Positions 22,885 through 36,441 of a DNA stretch of 64,000 nucleotides are shown piece by piece. Origin of the DNA: Prochilodus magdalenae (Eukaryota; Chordata; Actinopteri; Characiformes; Prochilodontidae). The notes under the pieces were generated by a model. It was not told where the DNA came from and did not search any database. It was given only the letters and a program-made list of their open reading frames with translations. The number at the start of each line of letters is the position of its first letter. Position 1 is the stretch's first letter. A program made the position numbers and the translations under genes. Location of the stretch: the NCBI GenBank assembly GCA_024036415.1, contig JAMWET010001895.1, forward strand, positions 42,501 through 106,500, written 5' to 3'.

Positions 22885-23490
22885 GAAAGAGGAAATTCCT
22901 CACAGTGGTGATGGTGATGGGAACCAGGGTTCTCCATGTCTACAACACAGATATAGACACCTTATTGACTATCTACACCACCAGTGGACCTATATAAGCC
23001 TTCTGAGTGTTTATATGGAATGCTGATGATGGAAAAATCAGGAACACCTGGAAATGATCAGTTTTCTTTGGGAACTATTTTATGCCTCATAACATCCTGG
23101 ATGTGTCCTTCCACCATGACTGGAATGGAAGACCAAAATCTCTGAACTACTGTAGCACATGTACTGTGATTCCATGCACCAAATTGTATAAGACAGTTTT
23201 CACACGTGTGCAGACTAATATGAAAGAAATCAGAGTAAGAGTATACATACACTGAGAATCCCCAGTACTCAGATTTCAGGGTGTCTTGGATTATTACATA
23301 CAGGGAAACACACATACTCTCTTCACCATCAGGCATCCTGGCCATTCATAACCACCTAATGTAGCAACTTTCTGTGAGGGACGTCTGGTTACCTTCACCT
23401 ACACTATGAGCAGATCTGATCTCCATAACAGAGCATTGACTGCCTTTGTTTACGTCTTAACCAGTAAATGATGCTGAAATTCTGAAACAC
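22885..23490. repeat. Dispersed repeat with 'gacgtctggttacc' signature
   Basis: Same family as 51620-52070, in the opposite sense. It carries 'tattttatgcctcataacat', 'catcaggcatcctggccatt' and 'gagggacgtctggttacctt'. It lies just upstream of the eif3c promoter. Confidence 0.7.
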
Positions 23491-23604
23491 TGGTGGAGTT
23501 CCCCTTTAGGTCAGTCAGCTCTATTATTGTTGGCACCCTTGCTAAAAGAGGAGCTCAGAAACTCCTCAAAGTCTTTTGCTCAGCGTTTCCAGTAGAATCC
23601 AGCA

Positions 23605-23760
23605 TCGCTGTCCAAAGAAAAACAAGTATCCCCATCTCCATCCCCCACCCAAAAAGAAATGTTTGCTGATTTCTTTCCGGCCACTCATCATGGAATTCTT
23701 ACTCAGCGTAAACAGCAGCTGCTGTGTTCGAACGATGCCTAAAACTGAAAATCAACTAAT
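23605..23760. mobile_element. Partial copy of the 62543 MITE family
   Basis: Starts TCGCTGTCCAAAGAAAAACA and continues into 'aacagcagctgctgtgttcg', as in the family. The right end is interrupted near the Tc1 relic that follows. Confidence 0.6.
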
Positions 23761-23839
23761 TTCTTTGGACAAAACGTACACCATCACCAATCATGTTCAC
23801 TCCCCCATCCAAATCATCGACATGCAGACTGCTCCTACA

Positions 23840-24790
23840 GATGTCAGTGAGAGAATGGGTCGCTCTCAGGAGCTCAGGGAATTCCAGCATGGTACTGTGA
23901 TTGGATGCCACCTGGCACAAAGTCCAGTCGTCCCTACTAAACATTCCACAGTCCACCGTCAGTGGAATTAACACAGTGGGAGCGTTTGGGAACGACAGCT
24001 ACTGTGTAGAGTTTCATGGAATGGGTTTCCATGGCTGAGCAGCTGCATCCAAGCTTTACATCACCAAGCACAGTGGTGTAAAGCTCCGCCCCTGGACTCT
24101 AGAGTGGTGGAGGCGTGTTCTTTGGAGTGACCAATCACGCTTCTCCGTCTGGCAATCCCATGGACGAGTCTGGCTTAGGTGGTAGCCAGGAGAACAGGAC
24201 TTGTCTGACTGCACTGTGCCGAGTGTAGGGGGGTGGAGGGGGGATTATGGTGTGGCGGTGGTGTTCAGGAGTTGGGCTCCACCCCTTAGTTCCAGTGAGA
24301 GGAACTCCTAATGCTTCAGCAGACCAAGAGACTCTGGACCATTCCATGCTCCCAACTTTGTGGGGACAGTTTGGGGACGGCCCCTTCCTGTTCCAGCATG
24401 ACCGCACACCAGTGCACAGAGCAAGCTCCATAAAGACATGGGTGAGCGAGTCTGGTGTGGAGGAACTGGACTGGCCTGCACAGAGTCCTGACCTCCACCC
24501 GACAGAACACCTTTGGGATGGATTAGAGTGGAGACTGAGAGCCAGACCTTCTCGTCCAACATCAGTGTCTGACACATGAGCTTCTGGAGGAATGGTCAGA
24601 AATTCCCATAGACACATTCCTAACCCTTGTGGAGAGAATTCCCAGAACAGCTGGAGCTGTTATAGCTGTAAAGGGTGGGCCCTATTATACCCTATGGATT
24701 AAGAATGGAAGTCACTCAGGTTCATATGTGTGTGAAGACAGACGAGTGAATGTGGATCAACCAGCCAATAAAGTAACCCACAGTACAGTC
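23840..24790 (+). mobile_element. Decayed Tc1-like transposon, second family, plus strand
   Basis: Frame pieces in order: MGRSQELREFQHGTVIGCHL from 23855 (typical Tc1 N-terminal helix-turn-helix start), APPLDSRVVEACSLE near 24080, then GGIMVWRWCSG, LPTLWGQFGDGPFLFQHD, ELDWPAQSPDLHPTEHLWD and RLRARPSRPTSVSD from 24240 to 24580. Frameshifts, stops and an internal deletion show it is dead. It lies between the ppp4c 3' end and the eif3c promoter. Confidence 0.85.
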
Positions 24791-24909
24791 CAGACTTCGT
24801 AGTGATGATGAATGTTCTTCAGGTACCGATGTATGTGCAGCACATCACAGTGGAACCGACCCTCAAGCAGCAGGAGATGAGCATAAGGCAAACACCAAAG
24901 CTCAGGATT

Positions 24910-25723
24910 GTATTCATACAAAAGTACAGTTTATTGTCACAAATAATAATAAAAATCAACATTTAGACCTACCGAGAGAACAGTCAAAGGAAAAGAGCAT
25001 GTCTAAAAACAGGTTGGTTCTGCTTCTTGTGTTCCAATTCTTTCCAGTGTAGGTTTATTTAATCGCTGCCGGGTCGGGCTCCTGCTGAGATTCCTTCACA
25101 AAAGTCAAAAATCGGTACGACTATGACCCGAGGGGGAATCAAAAATGAATAAACTAGAACAAAGAGCGGAAATGTCACGTGTGTCCTACATGTTTAAAAG
25201 AGAAGGGGATAGTACGAAAAGATGAATATATAAAAAACAAAACAAAACAAAACAAAAAGGTAATGCGGGTGCCTTTCTTCCAGCCTGCAGATGAGTTCAT
25301 GAAGACGTGGTACGCTAGCTTTGGCGCATCTCCCGAATCCGTCGTTGCCTCAACTGTCCGTAGTGCTATTCACATTAAACTGCCTACAGCTAACAGCGTG
25401 TGTGTACGAGAGCAGGGGACTTCACAGCAGTGTCAGAGGCTATGATGCCGAGTCTGTGTGCAAGAAAAGGTCCAGGTGGGAGAGTGAGAGGCGCACAGAG
25501 AGAGAGAGAGAGAAAGAGAGAGAATGTGCAGGATGCTTAAAGGACCAAAAAAAAAGTACAAAAAGTTTTTAAATGATAAAGGTAAAAAAAAAAAAAAGAA
25601 AAACGAGAGGAAAAAAGAGCACAGTTAAGACAGTTGGGCAGGGAAAGGGCGGATAGATAATAGAAATACGAGCTGATGCAGGACTCCACTTCCTGCAAAA
25701 AGGTTCCTAAAGTCACGCCAGCC
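24910..25723 (-). promoter_or_regulatory. ppp4c: ppp4c 3'UTR and poly(A) signal
   Basis: After the stop (TGA, 25724-25726) the minus strand contains pyrimidine and T-rich tracts and a short CT repeat (25497-25524). AATAAA lies at about 24930-24935, the first good candidate for the transcript end. Confidence 0.55.
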
Positions 25724-27940
25724 TCACAGGAAGTAATCAGCCACTGGTTTTTTAGAGGGAATGCCTCGAGTTTCCTGTGGAGCAGCTTCGAATATGATAA
25801 ACTCCTTCTGCAGGTGCTCGTCCAGCTCCAGGATGGCCGCCACGTTACCACACCTGAGAGAAAAACACACACGTCAGTTATTAACAAGGTGCGGTGAGGC
25901 CATTCGTGTAGTTTTTTTTTTTTTTTTTTTTTAAATAACATTTAGAGGAATTTGTCTTCCACGTTTAACCCATCTATGAAGTGAAACACCCACATATACA
26001 CACCCACTCAAACACAAACACTAGGGGGGCAGTGAGCACTCTTGCACAGAGTGGTGGGGAAGCTCTAGCTGGGGGTTAGGTACCTTGCTCAAAGGCACCT
26101 CAGTCGTATCAGTTCAGGGAATTAAACCGGTGTGACCCTCTGGTCCACAAGGCTGGTTCCCCAACCTCCAGCCTGCCATGACTGCCCCCCAGTGATCTCT
26201 GTTATAATATGCTTGTACATGCTCTATGGGAGAATGTGTCTTTACAACCTTCCTGGGAAGGAGTATGGTATACGTTGGTAACACGGACTGGGAAAGTCAT
26301 TCTGGTTTCCCCCACAGTTCACAGTGTCTACTGGGCAAGAGAGAGACTGTGATAAACTTAACTAAGGGTGAATTCAGGATTGGTTGTCAAGGATCATTTT
26401 GTGAAATACCTGACCTGAAAAAATGGGTGGAATATCCGGTTCACTAGGATATAGGACCAATGTGGAAAATTGACGGCGTGCTGACATATGATTAGCTGGA
26501 GGGTACTTTTCACACCTGCATTGCCTTAATGCTGTCACTACAATGCTGTGTAATTTTGTCTCTGTGGTCTGGCCTGTTTTACTGTCTAATCGAAGTCTGG
26601 AAATACAATCAATTAATCCATCCATCCATTTAACACACACAGGCTTTTACCACAGATACACTCCATTAACACCACGTTTCTTAAAAAGGGTCACGCCAGC
26701 CAAATGAAAATCCTAACCACTGATGTGAACTTTCTTTGCAGAGTTGAAGATTCCAGGTGCTGGAAACCAAAAACTGGGAGGAGCTTTTAACTGATAGAAA
26801 TACCAGTTTGAAATGTGTGTCAAATCTAAACGTCTGACTTTCATTCTTCAGGCAGTTATACACGGCTCTGATCATGGATCTCAAGTTCGCACGGTGCATG
26901 TACACATACCTGTAGCAGTAGTTGGGTGCGGACCACACAGTGAGCACAGTTTCATTGAAGTGCCACTTGTAGCCCTCCATGACGAGCTGGTGGGCTCGGC
27001 AGATCATGTCAATGTCATTAGCGGCGTTAAACTGGGCCACAACGTCGCTGCCAAATAGATACCCTGCTCCTCTCGGGCTCACTCCCCAGCCTGTAGTGTC
27101 TGATCACAAACAGAACAGAGGGCGTTCATTCAGGTGAAGCAGAAATCAAGTCAAAAGCCTTAAAGGCTTCATCAGGTTCACCTTCAACCAGGCCACAGGA
27201 CAGACTGCAGCGAGGAGAACATGTCTGCGTTCAAGTTACCTTCAGGGTCAGACCACAACAGGTCACACATTGGTCCATCGTGTGGCACTTCCTGTTTCCT
27301 GTCGATGGTCCTGATCTGGTCCAGAGTCTGGATGGAAGGTGAGAGGCCGCCGTGCACACAGAAAATCTTTGGAAGAACAGAAGGCTAATTAATATCAGGG
27401 CTGAATGATCATCAGGCACTATTCAGATCACAGGGTCCATGAACAGTACACATGTAGGTGAATGAACCGAAGGACGCTATATCTGAACAAACCCAGACTC
27501 AAATAATCAATCATCAAGTTAGTAATAAGTGGTCTATTACGGTGACTGACCTTGCCGTCGATGATGGCTGAGAGGGACAGGTAGTCGAAGATTTCCGTGC
27601 AGTACCTCCAAACTGTGACCGAGCCGTACTTCCTCAAGCACTCGTCGTAGAAGCCGTACACCTGCGTGATCTGCCTGGACTCATGGTTCCCTCGGATCAG
27701 TGTGATTCTGTCGGGATAGCGCACCTGGGGCGGAGAACGTCAAGCGTTAAAGGGGTTCTTCAATTAAAAAAAAAAAACAAAAAAAAAAAACACTTTTCTA
27801 AATATACAGGTTCTAGTTGGGACCAATTAGCATTCAAACTGCTAACCAAATGTCAGCAGCTTGCCTTACCCATCAGACAAGCCGTCTGAAGGGCCTAAGG
27901 AGAATTACTGAGCGATAAACATGTGTCTGTGTTATATTGT

Positions 27941-27996
<56 letters not shown>

Positions 27997-30900
27997 TAGA
28001 TATATATATAGATATATTTAAAAACCCCAGACGAAGATAGTTAATCGTTATAAATTATGTTATAGATGTTAATAAATGCAACTGACCAGCTTTTTTTTCT
28101 GTCTGCAGGAAAAACAGTAAATACAGCAGTGAGAAACATTCTACGAACCTTAAGAGCCAGAAGCAGGAGGAAAGTCTCCACACTGTAAAAGCCTCTGTCC
28201 ACGAAGTCTCCCATGAAGAGGTAGTTTGTTTCTGGAACATCACCACCCACCTAAAAATACAACCAAACAGGTTCAAATTGAGGTCCACTTAAATATCCTT
28301 CAGGCTGTATACGCATGAGACAAGCACGCCAAGCAAACCTCACCCATTCCAGACTTAATACTGAACACAAAGCGCGCTCTCACACACACACAAAATCATA
28401 ACACAGAAATCTGACACCATTTATATATATTTAAAAAAGAAACGCACACTGACTTGAAGCCCTGTCTTCTAATGTTTTTTTTTTTTTTTAATGTCAGAGG
28501 CACATTGGGGTACGAACAAGACTCACTCTGAAAAGTTCCTTCAGATCGTAAAACTGTCCGTGGATATCACCGCACACCTGTAAGACAAAGAATGTGTGAG
28601 GTTATGTCACAGCACCACAGACTATTCCACAATCTGCATACTTCAGTGTGTGCTGTGTAAGTCCAGTGTTTAGAGAGGAAGCCAGAGAGTCTAAATGTTT
28701 GGCTGGTGGTGGGAGAAATGAGCACATATGGTCTAGAACTCTACTAACCAAAGAACAAACCACAGCTGATCTCACAGAGCCTCCGTCTCCGATACTTGCT
28801 AATTATGATTTAAGGGCATTTCAGTGGATGTACAACAGTTTACTTTCCACACAAACCTGAGGAACAACTAAACCTCATTTATCATCACCCAACAGTCAAT
28901 ATTTTACCTAATATCTATATATACATATTTTTAAAAAAAACTAAATAATATACTAAGTTTATATCTCTACAGAGAACACACTGACGTTTTTCTGCAAGCT
29001 TAGGAACACTATTTCTATTAACGTGCTGAGTTTCAGATGATCAGTTTTTATTTATTAAATAATATATAGAATTAAACATAACACGTGGGCCATATTAGAC
29101 GTCCGTCCTCCCCCCAGTATGTTAAATTGAGTAAATAAACCATAACTGTGTATTTGAGTGTGCAAAAGCGTGTTCTGTGTGGAGGACATGATCACTTGCA
29201 TTCACACAGAATATCAGCACTACGTGGAATTTGACCGGGGCGCCTTCAATCATCTGCACATGACTGTACGTAACCAGTCCTTAGGAAAGCCTGTACACTC
29301 GGTGGCCATCACTGCCAGTTGTATCCAGTCGTAAGAGCCCAAACTACTTAATAAGCAGCTTTAAAACCACTGATGAGACCTCATGAAAGGTTTGGGCCTC
29401 TTGATTCAATAACACACAAATTAGAATGATGTTCTGGCTACACAGACCTACACAACGATGAGGGCGACTTTCCTCCACCCGCGGCATTATCAGCAAGACG
29501 ACTGGCCCCTTATCTTAAAGGGTGGGACTCCTCAGCTGATAAACAGACGACATGCTGAGCATTGAAGCTTCTCCATTCATATTTCAACCTGCCAGTGCCT
29601 CTCCACATACAGTCTCGTACTCCCAGGTTTCTAAATGTATAAAGTGAACATACTTTATTCTCCTCCTACAGAATGTTTACATTTGACTTGCTATATAAAT
29701 AACCCTAATGTGATGCGCACTAATATTTAACGTTGTATAGCATGCTCTTTAATCCTATAGCCATATACCATCAAATGTACATTACAGAATATTATATACT
29801 ATAGAATATATAGTATACTAGGGGTCCACCTGATAACTACAAAGCAGACCACCAGGAAGCTAAAATCAACTTTGACATACAATTTCTCCAGGAATTTTGG
29901 TTAAATAAAAATGATGAAATTAAAACTGGGGAGCTGTGAATATTCTCCAGGATTCTCAGAATTACAAGCACCAAGTCTTACAGCTATCTGCAACATCAAC
30001 CTCTCCATCCTCCTAATCAGTCTCTATTTCTACACGGCCATTGTTGAGCCCCAGGAGCGATGTTTCTCCCGAGTGATCACATGGGAGCCACCAGAGCTGC
30101 CAGAGTCACCAGACAATCATCTACAATGTGGGTCTCCTGTCCTGCTCTTTTCCAGCTCGTCAGCTGGCATTACTACAGCGACCCCAATAGAGCCGCCAGC
30201 ATCAGGCACTGACCATGAACTCTCTCTCTCACTTAAACAGAGAACCTATGGGATTGCTTTACCTTTGCAGTTACTACCCCCTGGATTAATCTGACCCAAT
30301 CTAATAGACGACTCAAGCTCCTTTTCCTTTAACTCGGTCCGTCTTTCCTCACCACTGTTGCCGCTAGTTTGCTCGCGTGCTTCCCTTCCCTACGTCTGTA
30401 CATGGAATCCGTGTTTTTCTTTTACTTTATATAACCGGCTTTTCTGTAAAGCTGCTTTAAGATCATTAGTTGTGAAAAGCCCTATACAAATAAATGTTGA
30501 TTGAATGCACCTCAACAAACCTCTCCAACCTCTCCTGCTACAGCGACATGTTTATTTGTGCATATGATACACATATTTATATTAATACACTAACATGTTA
30601 TACAAGATGTTTCTGGCCCGCTATAAGCTACTGCCTCCACCCGAGTACAGGCTCATTCACCACTAGATAGTGCTTTGTGGCCCACAGGTTAAGAAACCCT
30701 GTCGTATACACCTGTATTATTTTGCACATATGCTTTTCTTTATCTAAACCGAAGAGTAGGAAGACACCTGATGCCCTTCACATACATGGCTGCTGTTCGA
30801 AATTCCCATCTCCATTTTTCCAGTTGTTGGGTTTTTTTTAAACACAGTGTCTGAAAACGTCTGCTTTTTCTTACATTGTCTGTCGATTTCATGATCAACA

Positions 30901-33483
30901 GACCAAAAGAAATGACCCACAGTTACTTGGCTCCACTGACCTACATTAAATGTAGAGCATGTTTTCATCTGCTCATGGGAAGTTAGCATTTTGGAGATAC
31001 GAGGTTGTGTCCTTACAGCAGGGACATAGACATATAGATGACTTGACAGCCTTTAAAGTAAACATGACGCTGAAGTCATTTGCAGTACTCTGGCCAACAC
31101 GTCAAGCACGTGACCTCTACCATGTATCCTAATTTAGTTCCTGGGCCACATCAGCTGTGGTTGAAGCACATGCAGCCACGTTACCACAGCCCAGCTAAGG
31201 GGTAGGAGGCAGTGGTTGACAGTCCCCAAACTTTTTTTTTTTTGTGAGATTGACCCACCATTCGGGACTCGAGCTGAACGGTTCTCTCCTACTTACTGTA
31301 ACTGGCGAATCCACTCTCTGTACATTGCTCTCCTCCACAAGAATCTCCCTACAACAAACAAGAGACAAAATTAATATCAGGACACTGCGTACTGGAACTT
31401 ACATCACACCAATATTTACAGTCGGCTCAAATAAATTCACTGAGCTTCACAGCCTGTGGACTCCAGTGTTTCTTCTGGCATTAACAGCGATGTTGTCCTG
31501 ACAGTCTGTACCCTTCTGGGGAGGCTTTACACAAGAACAGGATGTTGGAACAGGATTTAATTACATTCAGCCCAAGTGCATTACTGAGGTCAGGTACTGA
31601 TGCTGGATGTCCTGTAATGGCCCCCACAGTCACTGCACTGCTCCACCGCCCAATGCTGGGGAGCTTCATAGCCCTCTACCCCAGGCTCAGCACTGGGCAT
31701 GTTGACCTTAGGCTCAGCTGCTCCCGAGCGTCCCAGTTTCAGATTGTTTGAACAGTTCAAAATACATTAAACGCTGAACATACAGCAGGTTACCTGTTCG
31801 TTTTCTGTCTGGTTAATGTTTACACGGCTGAGTAAAGCTCTTTTCAGTCATATTAGGAGAAACAGAGCAGAACTGCTCTTCCAGCACCGAGTCAGCCGAG
31901 GCTCTTAGGCACAGGGCTCATTAACATTATTAGCGCAAACCTAAACATTATGATACCACATACCACAGCCAGGTTTGAATCCAGCTGTCAAGTTTTATTC
32001 TAGCAAACGACTGAAACGGCACCAACAAACGATCCAAATCAGGCCGGATTTCCATCAGCTCCGTTCCAGAGAATGAAAACCCAGTCACACTCGTAAAAAA
32101 CACCAGAAATATGGAACAAGTTTTATAGAGAGGTCTTTAACGTTCAGCAGCTACGTGTCATGTTTTTGCTGAGGTTATTAAATGGGCAAATTCATTTCCA
32201 TATTAACTTACTGCACTTCTCTTTCTTTGGCTAAACACTCCTCCAAATCAAGCAAGCACACAGACTTCTTTAGGAAATTCCATCATTCATTTTTGTTCCT
32301 CTTCAAGACGCAGCTGCAAAAACTCCTGCACACCTCATACGATATATTATGGTAGCCTATTTCCACCACTTACAGGAAAATATGCAAAATAATAAGTCAT
32401 AATTATAAGACATAATGAGATAGCAAGTCATAATTGAGATGCTAAGTCTCTTATGGGAAGTCAAACTTAAGTCAATTAGAAAAATCAAAATTGAGATAGC
32501 AACTCACAATTATGAGATTCATAGTGTTTCATAGTCGTTCGCTACTGCTAGTGACTGAACATATTAGGGATGCCGTCTCTCCTGAGAATATGGACCAAAT
32601 CGAACAGTTTTATTTTGGATAATGAGCAGGCACTTATATTGCTACCCGTGCTGAACGTTCCTGTCGATTAGAAGTCTTATTCAAAAAGGTTCCAGCCTGT
32701 TATGATATTTATGGGGCACCGTTTCCTTTCATAAAAATGCAGTACCAGTATCTACCAGTATTCATTAGCATTTACTGAAAACACACATCAGTAAGAGACA
32801 GATGTTTTGATATGACATGTAGTCCAAAGCAATATTCTATGGCTTATTAATTGTGGTTGGTGTAGCTCAGGGAATAACACCACTACCCTCCAGGGAACCA
32901 CCACCACCACCACATGTGGGAGACTAGGGTTCGATTCCCGGTCTAGGTGACTGCGCTGTGCTACACCAATAAGAGTCATTGGGCAAGACTCTTAACACCA
33001 CATTGACCTACCTGTAAGTCGCTCTGGATAAGAGCGTCAGCTAAATGCCATAAATGTAATTATATTCCAGAAGACCACAACATTTAAGCCCAGTTACTGA
33101 ACTAAATCACTCGCATTCTCTTCATTTCACTGCATCTGTAACCCCACAAACCCCAAACCCTTTCAGTAATGCTAATCCAGGTGGGCCAAGTCCCAAATTC
33201 ACATTTTACAGATGTTTGGTGTCAGAATTGGCAGCCAAGGCCATGAAAAATGTTTGGCTTGGAAGTCCAATAGCTATGCATCCCTGAGACGTACTGCTGT
33301 GTGGGCTGCCTGACTATGAAAAACAGATGCAGCAAACAGAGATTAGGATTAAAAGCCCCTGCAGAACTCTTTCGCTGGTTATTACCTGGCTTTGGCACAC
33401 AAGGCTTTGACCTCATTCTCCTTGATGAGCTCACATCTCCTCAGCTGGTCAATCTGTCTGTCCAGATCACTGATGTCACCCAT
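25724..33483 (-). CDS. ppp4c: Serine/threonine protein phosphatase 4 catalytic subunit (complete)
   Basis: Metal-dependent PPP-family phosphatase acting with regulatory PP4 subunits in DNA repair, centrosome and signalling work. Coding exons: 33386-33483, 31297-31348, 28527-28577, 28149-28250, 27551-27724, 27240-27366, 26910-27099, 25724-25853. The sum is 924 nt, 307 aa, matching the known family length. Start [20 protein letters not shown]. Catalytic signatures: GDIHGQ (53-58), GDFVDRG (from residue 81), RGNHE (112-116), CVHGG (His about 164), SAPNYCYR. The C-terminus ends VADYFL, with the terminal Leu that is carboxymethylated in this family. All splice sites are GT-AG and phases agree. Exon 2, only 52 nt ([17 protein letters not shown]), was found from its family sequence. 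No defects were seen. Confidence 0.98.
26025..26195. repeat. Dispersed teleost-type repeat
   Basis: The stretch with 'gttaggtaccttgctcaaag' and 'gcacctcagtcgtatcagtt' and a closing 'catgactgcccccc' resembles a non-coding interspersed repeat I recall as frequent in fish genomes. It lies in the last ppp4c intron. Confidence 0.5.
27948..28016. repeat. (TA)n/(GATA) microsatellite
   Basis: Long alternating TA run with GATA-like interruptions in a ppp4c intron. Confidence 0.97.
28920..29910. other. ppp4c intron, no gene seen
   Basis: AT-rich intronic sequence between coding exons 3 and 2. No coding, RNA or clear transposon signal. Confidence 0.6.
29920..30510 (+). repeat. Dispersed repeat with LINE/SINE-like 3' end
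   Basis: The end 'tgtaaagctgctttaagatc' and 'agccctatacaaataaatg' is a 3' tail type found on many teleost non-LTR elements (from memory). Upstream is a 127-codon open frame (29911-30294) with no known domain, probably chance within the repeat. Confidence 0.5.
30745..31000. mobile_element. MITE-like repeat, family of 62543-62791
   Basis: Shares 'atttcatgatcaacagacca', 'tggctccactgacctacatt' and an end near 'ttttggagatac' with sequences at 62543-62791 and 63105-63240. Terminal repeats are degraded here. Confidence 0.45.
32855..33062 (+). mobile_element. tRNA-derived SINE, same family
   Basis: 'ggttggtgtagctcag' head, B-box-like 'ggttcgattcc' and tail 'gctctggataagagcgtcag'. It lies in the ppp4c intron between coding exons 1 and 2 and is more diverged from the two eif3c copies than they are from each other. 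Confidence 0.8.
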
Positions 33484-33649
33484 GGTGTATCGCCCAAACA
33501 GTGTCTGTCTGCTTCCCCACGTGCGTCACCGTCCGCCGCCTGCTGCTGCTACCGACAAGGCCTCTCTTAGCGCTTCACTCACAGGCAGACGAGGCAGAGG
33601 CGATGTAGAGGCGGAGCTGAGATGGCACGACGACCCCGGGTTTGGCCAC
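33484..33649 (-). other. ppp4c: ppp4c 5'UTR part of the start-codon exon
   Basis: The exon can be extended upstream of the ATG to an acceptor CCTTTCCGCAG/GTGG at 33649. The sequence is GC-rich with Gly/Arg-type trinucleotides and no upstream in-frame extension of the conserved protein. Confidence 0.55.
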
Positions 33650-35237
33650 CTGCGGAAAGGGATGTAAGGCGTTGTATTAAGGGTTGATATGGCAAAAATG
33701 TAACTTATGTATTGTAAACATAAGTGGTAAGTTACAATTTCTGGCAAGAACAACAAAAAAATAAAAAATTATAAAATCGCTTCAGCATCGTTATCATCGC
33801 AATGTGCGCATGCGCAATACTCGCATTGCAGGAGCTACAGTGTTAAACAAGATAAGCTAAATTAAACATGTCTGTAACTATGTGGTCGTGAGTGGTAAAT
33901 GGAGTGAGGTTGCCACAAGAATCCTCTAGAGACGTCCCAATAGGATTTTATTATGGTGCTACACAAGTGTTTTTCAAAATTTTAGAAAAAAAGAAAATAG
34001 ACATTTTAATAAGACAATTTTTTAAAAACAGCTAGCTCGTTTCTACACATACTAGTAGCTAGTCCCCTGTCGTCCTTTATAACCCAAATGCCCCTCCCCC
34101 TTTCTCAGAGCACACCATTCTATGGATTGCAGGAAAAAGCATTAGGACAGAAGTCACTTCACCCTGTCACTGACACCCCTACAGACATGTTCTCATGAGT
34201 TCAGGAGACAGCAAATCATCTCATCATAATCATCCTGTGTTCTTTCATTTCTTGCAGGATCCACCATGCGAGGACCACCTTACAAACCGACTACACAGGT
34301 AGGTACCTTCCAATTCCAGTAAACACGATCACCATGTCACTAGGTTGCACATAAAGCTGGCTTTAATAAATAATAATAAAGTAATCTGATGTCACCTTAC
34401 AGCGGGTGATATCAGAGGGCCTTGACATCACCACAATGTCATGGAAGGTTTTTTTTTTTGCTGCTGAACTTATTTAAGGCTTCTCGAATACACACAGAAG
34501 GGTAGCCACAGCACTCGCCTGCTTCTGTGTGCAGTGAAAGCGATAATGGAGCATTAACGCCCAAGTACGTCTGGTTCACACTCACAAGAGTGTTAAAAAG
34601 TCTTTATAAGTTTTATTACTATTATGTTCACCCCAAACTATTTATTTACAATAAATTATTATATTATATATCTCATAGGAAATAAGTGCATAGTCCATTT
34701 TCTAACCCCCGATATTGTGCAATCCTAATTTATCCCAGTTACGATAAGTACTGTAATAGTGCTCAGCCCCGAGTCTTACTGGGTTAATATGTACAAGCAG
34801 TCCACTATTTAATAAGGAAATGGCAGAATACTGGCCAGCAGAAAACCAAATCTAAAACAGCACAATTTACAAATTTGGAATTATGTAAATAAGCAGAAAC
34901 TTAGATTTTCAGGGTCCATTTAAAGTAAAGCGGTTACAGTTTATCAATGTTTAATAATGAGTGCAGCAAAACATCAAAATATGGGAAAATATGAACCAGA
35001 AAACAAAAACACTGTCTACTAGCTGTCGCTTCTGTGTAGGTGTTGGTACAGTCTTGGATCTGTAAATAGGAAATAAACAAAGTGGCTCGGTTCCAACACT
35101 CCTCCAGCCAACCAGCAACAGGGGGGCGTTCACGCTTGTGCATGTGCCAGTGGAAACACAGGGGCTATGTGCTGAACCCCACACATTGTGAAGAAAGAGA
35201 GAAAACAAATAAATAAATAAATAAATAAACTTTGGGC

Positions 35238-35385
35238 TTCGTGGGGGTGGCAAGTGAGCTACCACCACACGTGAGAGACTGGGGTTCGATTCCCAGTCTG
35301 AATGACTTGGGCCCACCTGCAATATAATTAATCTTGTAAATTGCTCTGGATTAGAGCGTAAGCTAAATGCCATAAACATACATAT
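35238..35385 (+). mobile_element. Partial SINE of the same family
   Basis: It keeps the B-box region ('ggggttcgattccc') and the degraded tail ('gctctggattagagcgtaag'), but the A-box part is missing. It lies in the 5'UTR intron of ppp4c. Confidence 0.6.
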
Positions 35386-35489
35386 AGGAGAATTCTTACA
35401 ACTGTTTAAAGTTTTGGAAAAGTTTGGTCCGTGAGATGTAACCGGTTCTGATGTTCTGTGAACCAGGGGTCACCATGATGTCTACCACA

Positions 35490-35790
35490 CACAGACACTT
35501 TATGTACTATCGAAACCACCCCACATGTCTTCTGAGCGTTTATATGAAATTCTTTTGGGGACTATATTTCTGCCTCACAACACCCTCCACAGCGTATCCC
35601 TCCACCACGAACAGAGCTTGAGGCCAAAACCTTCCCAAAACTACCACAAACATCAGGCAGTGTATTCACAACCACCGAGGGAGCTTTTAGAGGCGAACGT
35701 CTGGTTCCCATCACTACTGCTCAACGGCCGTAAGCTTCCCTAGAACCGAGCAATTCATGCCAAACCACTCAGAATGACTCTGTTTACATC
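35490..35790. repeat. Dispersed repeat, same family
   Basis: 'ctgcctcacaacaccctcca', 'catcaggcagtgtattcaca' and 'gagggagcttttagaggcga' identify a copy in the ppp4c 5'UTR intron. Confidence 0.7.
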
Positions 35791-36315
35791 CCAACCGATG
35801 GAAAGATTAATGGAATAAAGTGCATTAAGACAGGAAAGGAAAATAAAGCCCATATAAAGCCAAATATGCGCAGGGATGTTATATGACATCACTAAACACA
35901 TCACACCAGACGTCCACTCCCACATTGTTACATAATGGGGTGAAAAGAAGTGAACGATTCATAAGAGGGACCTACTTTTACCTCCCAGGTCTGCAGAGGA
36001 ATTAATCAGGGCGGAACAAAAAACATGGGTGACGTTATAAGCCTTTGCTTACATCACCTACTTGACTTGGCAAGAGCTACTTTATGTCCAACCAGTTCTC
36101 ATAAAATCAAATAGTGGCATATTAACTTTGTTGGAGCTGTCAATAACAGCACTCCAGCCAGGCAGCTATTAAATAACATCTAGATATTAACCACAATTAA
36201 AATGATAGAAATATTAATTGACAGGTAATTAATTATGCTTAGGTTTATGGTCTATAGATAATTCAGTGGAGTTCATGTTGAACTATTCAGTAACTGAAAA
36301 GCACGAAGCTGAAAT

Positions 36316-36441
36316 CAGCTTCTGTTTGGAATTGCCCGTTCCACCTTAAATAGTCCAGCAGTTCCATTCTGGCGCCTGTTTGACGGAGATGGAATGGAAC
36401 TGCTGCACCATTTAAGGTGGAACGGGGAATTCGAAGAAGCT
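36316..36441. mobile_element. Palindromic MITE-like hairpin element
   Basis: Two arms of about 52 bp form a near-perfect inverted repeat around a spacer of about 21 bp. Each arm contains CGTTCCACCTTAAAT and CAGCAGTTCCATTC. Related hairpins occur at 39830-40015 and 52450-52525. It lies upstream of the ppp4c coding exons in the 5'UTR intron. Confidence 0.75.

Noticed and set aside
29911..30294. 127-codon plus-strand frame in a ppp4c intron
   Set aside because: Lies inside a dispersed repeat with a LINE/SINE-type 3' end. No recognisable domain.
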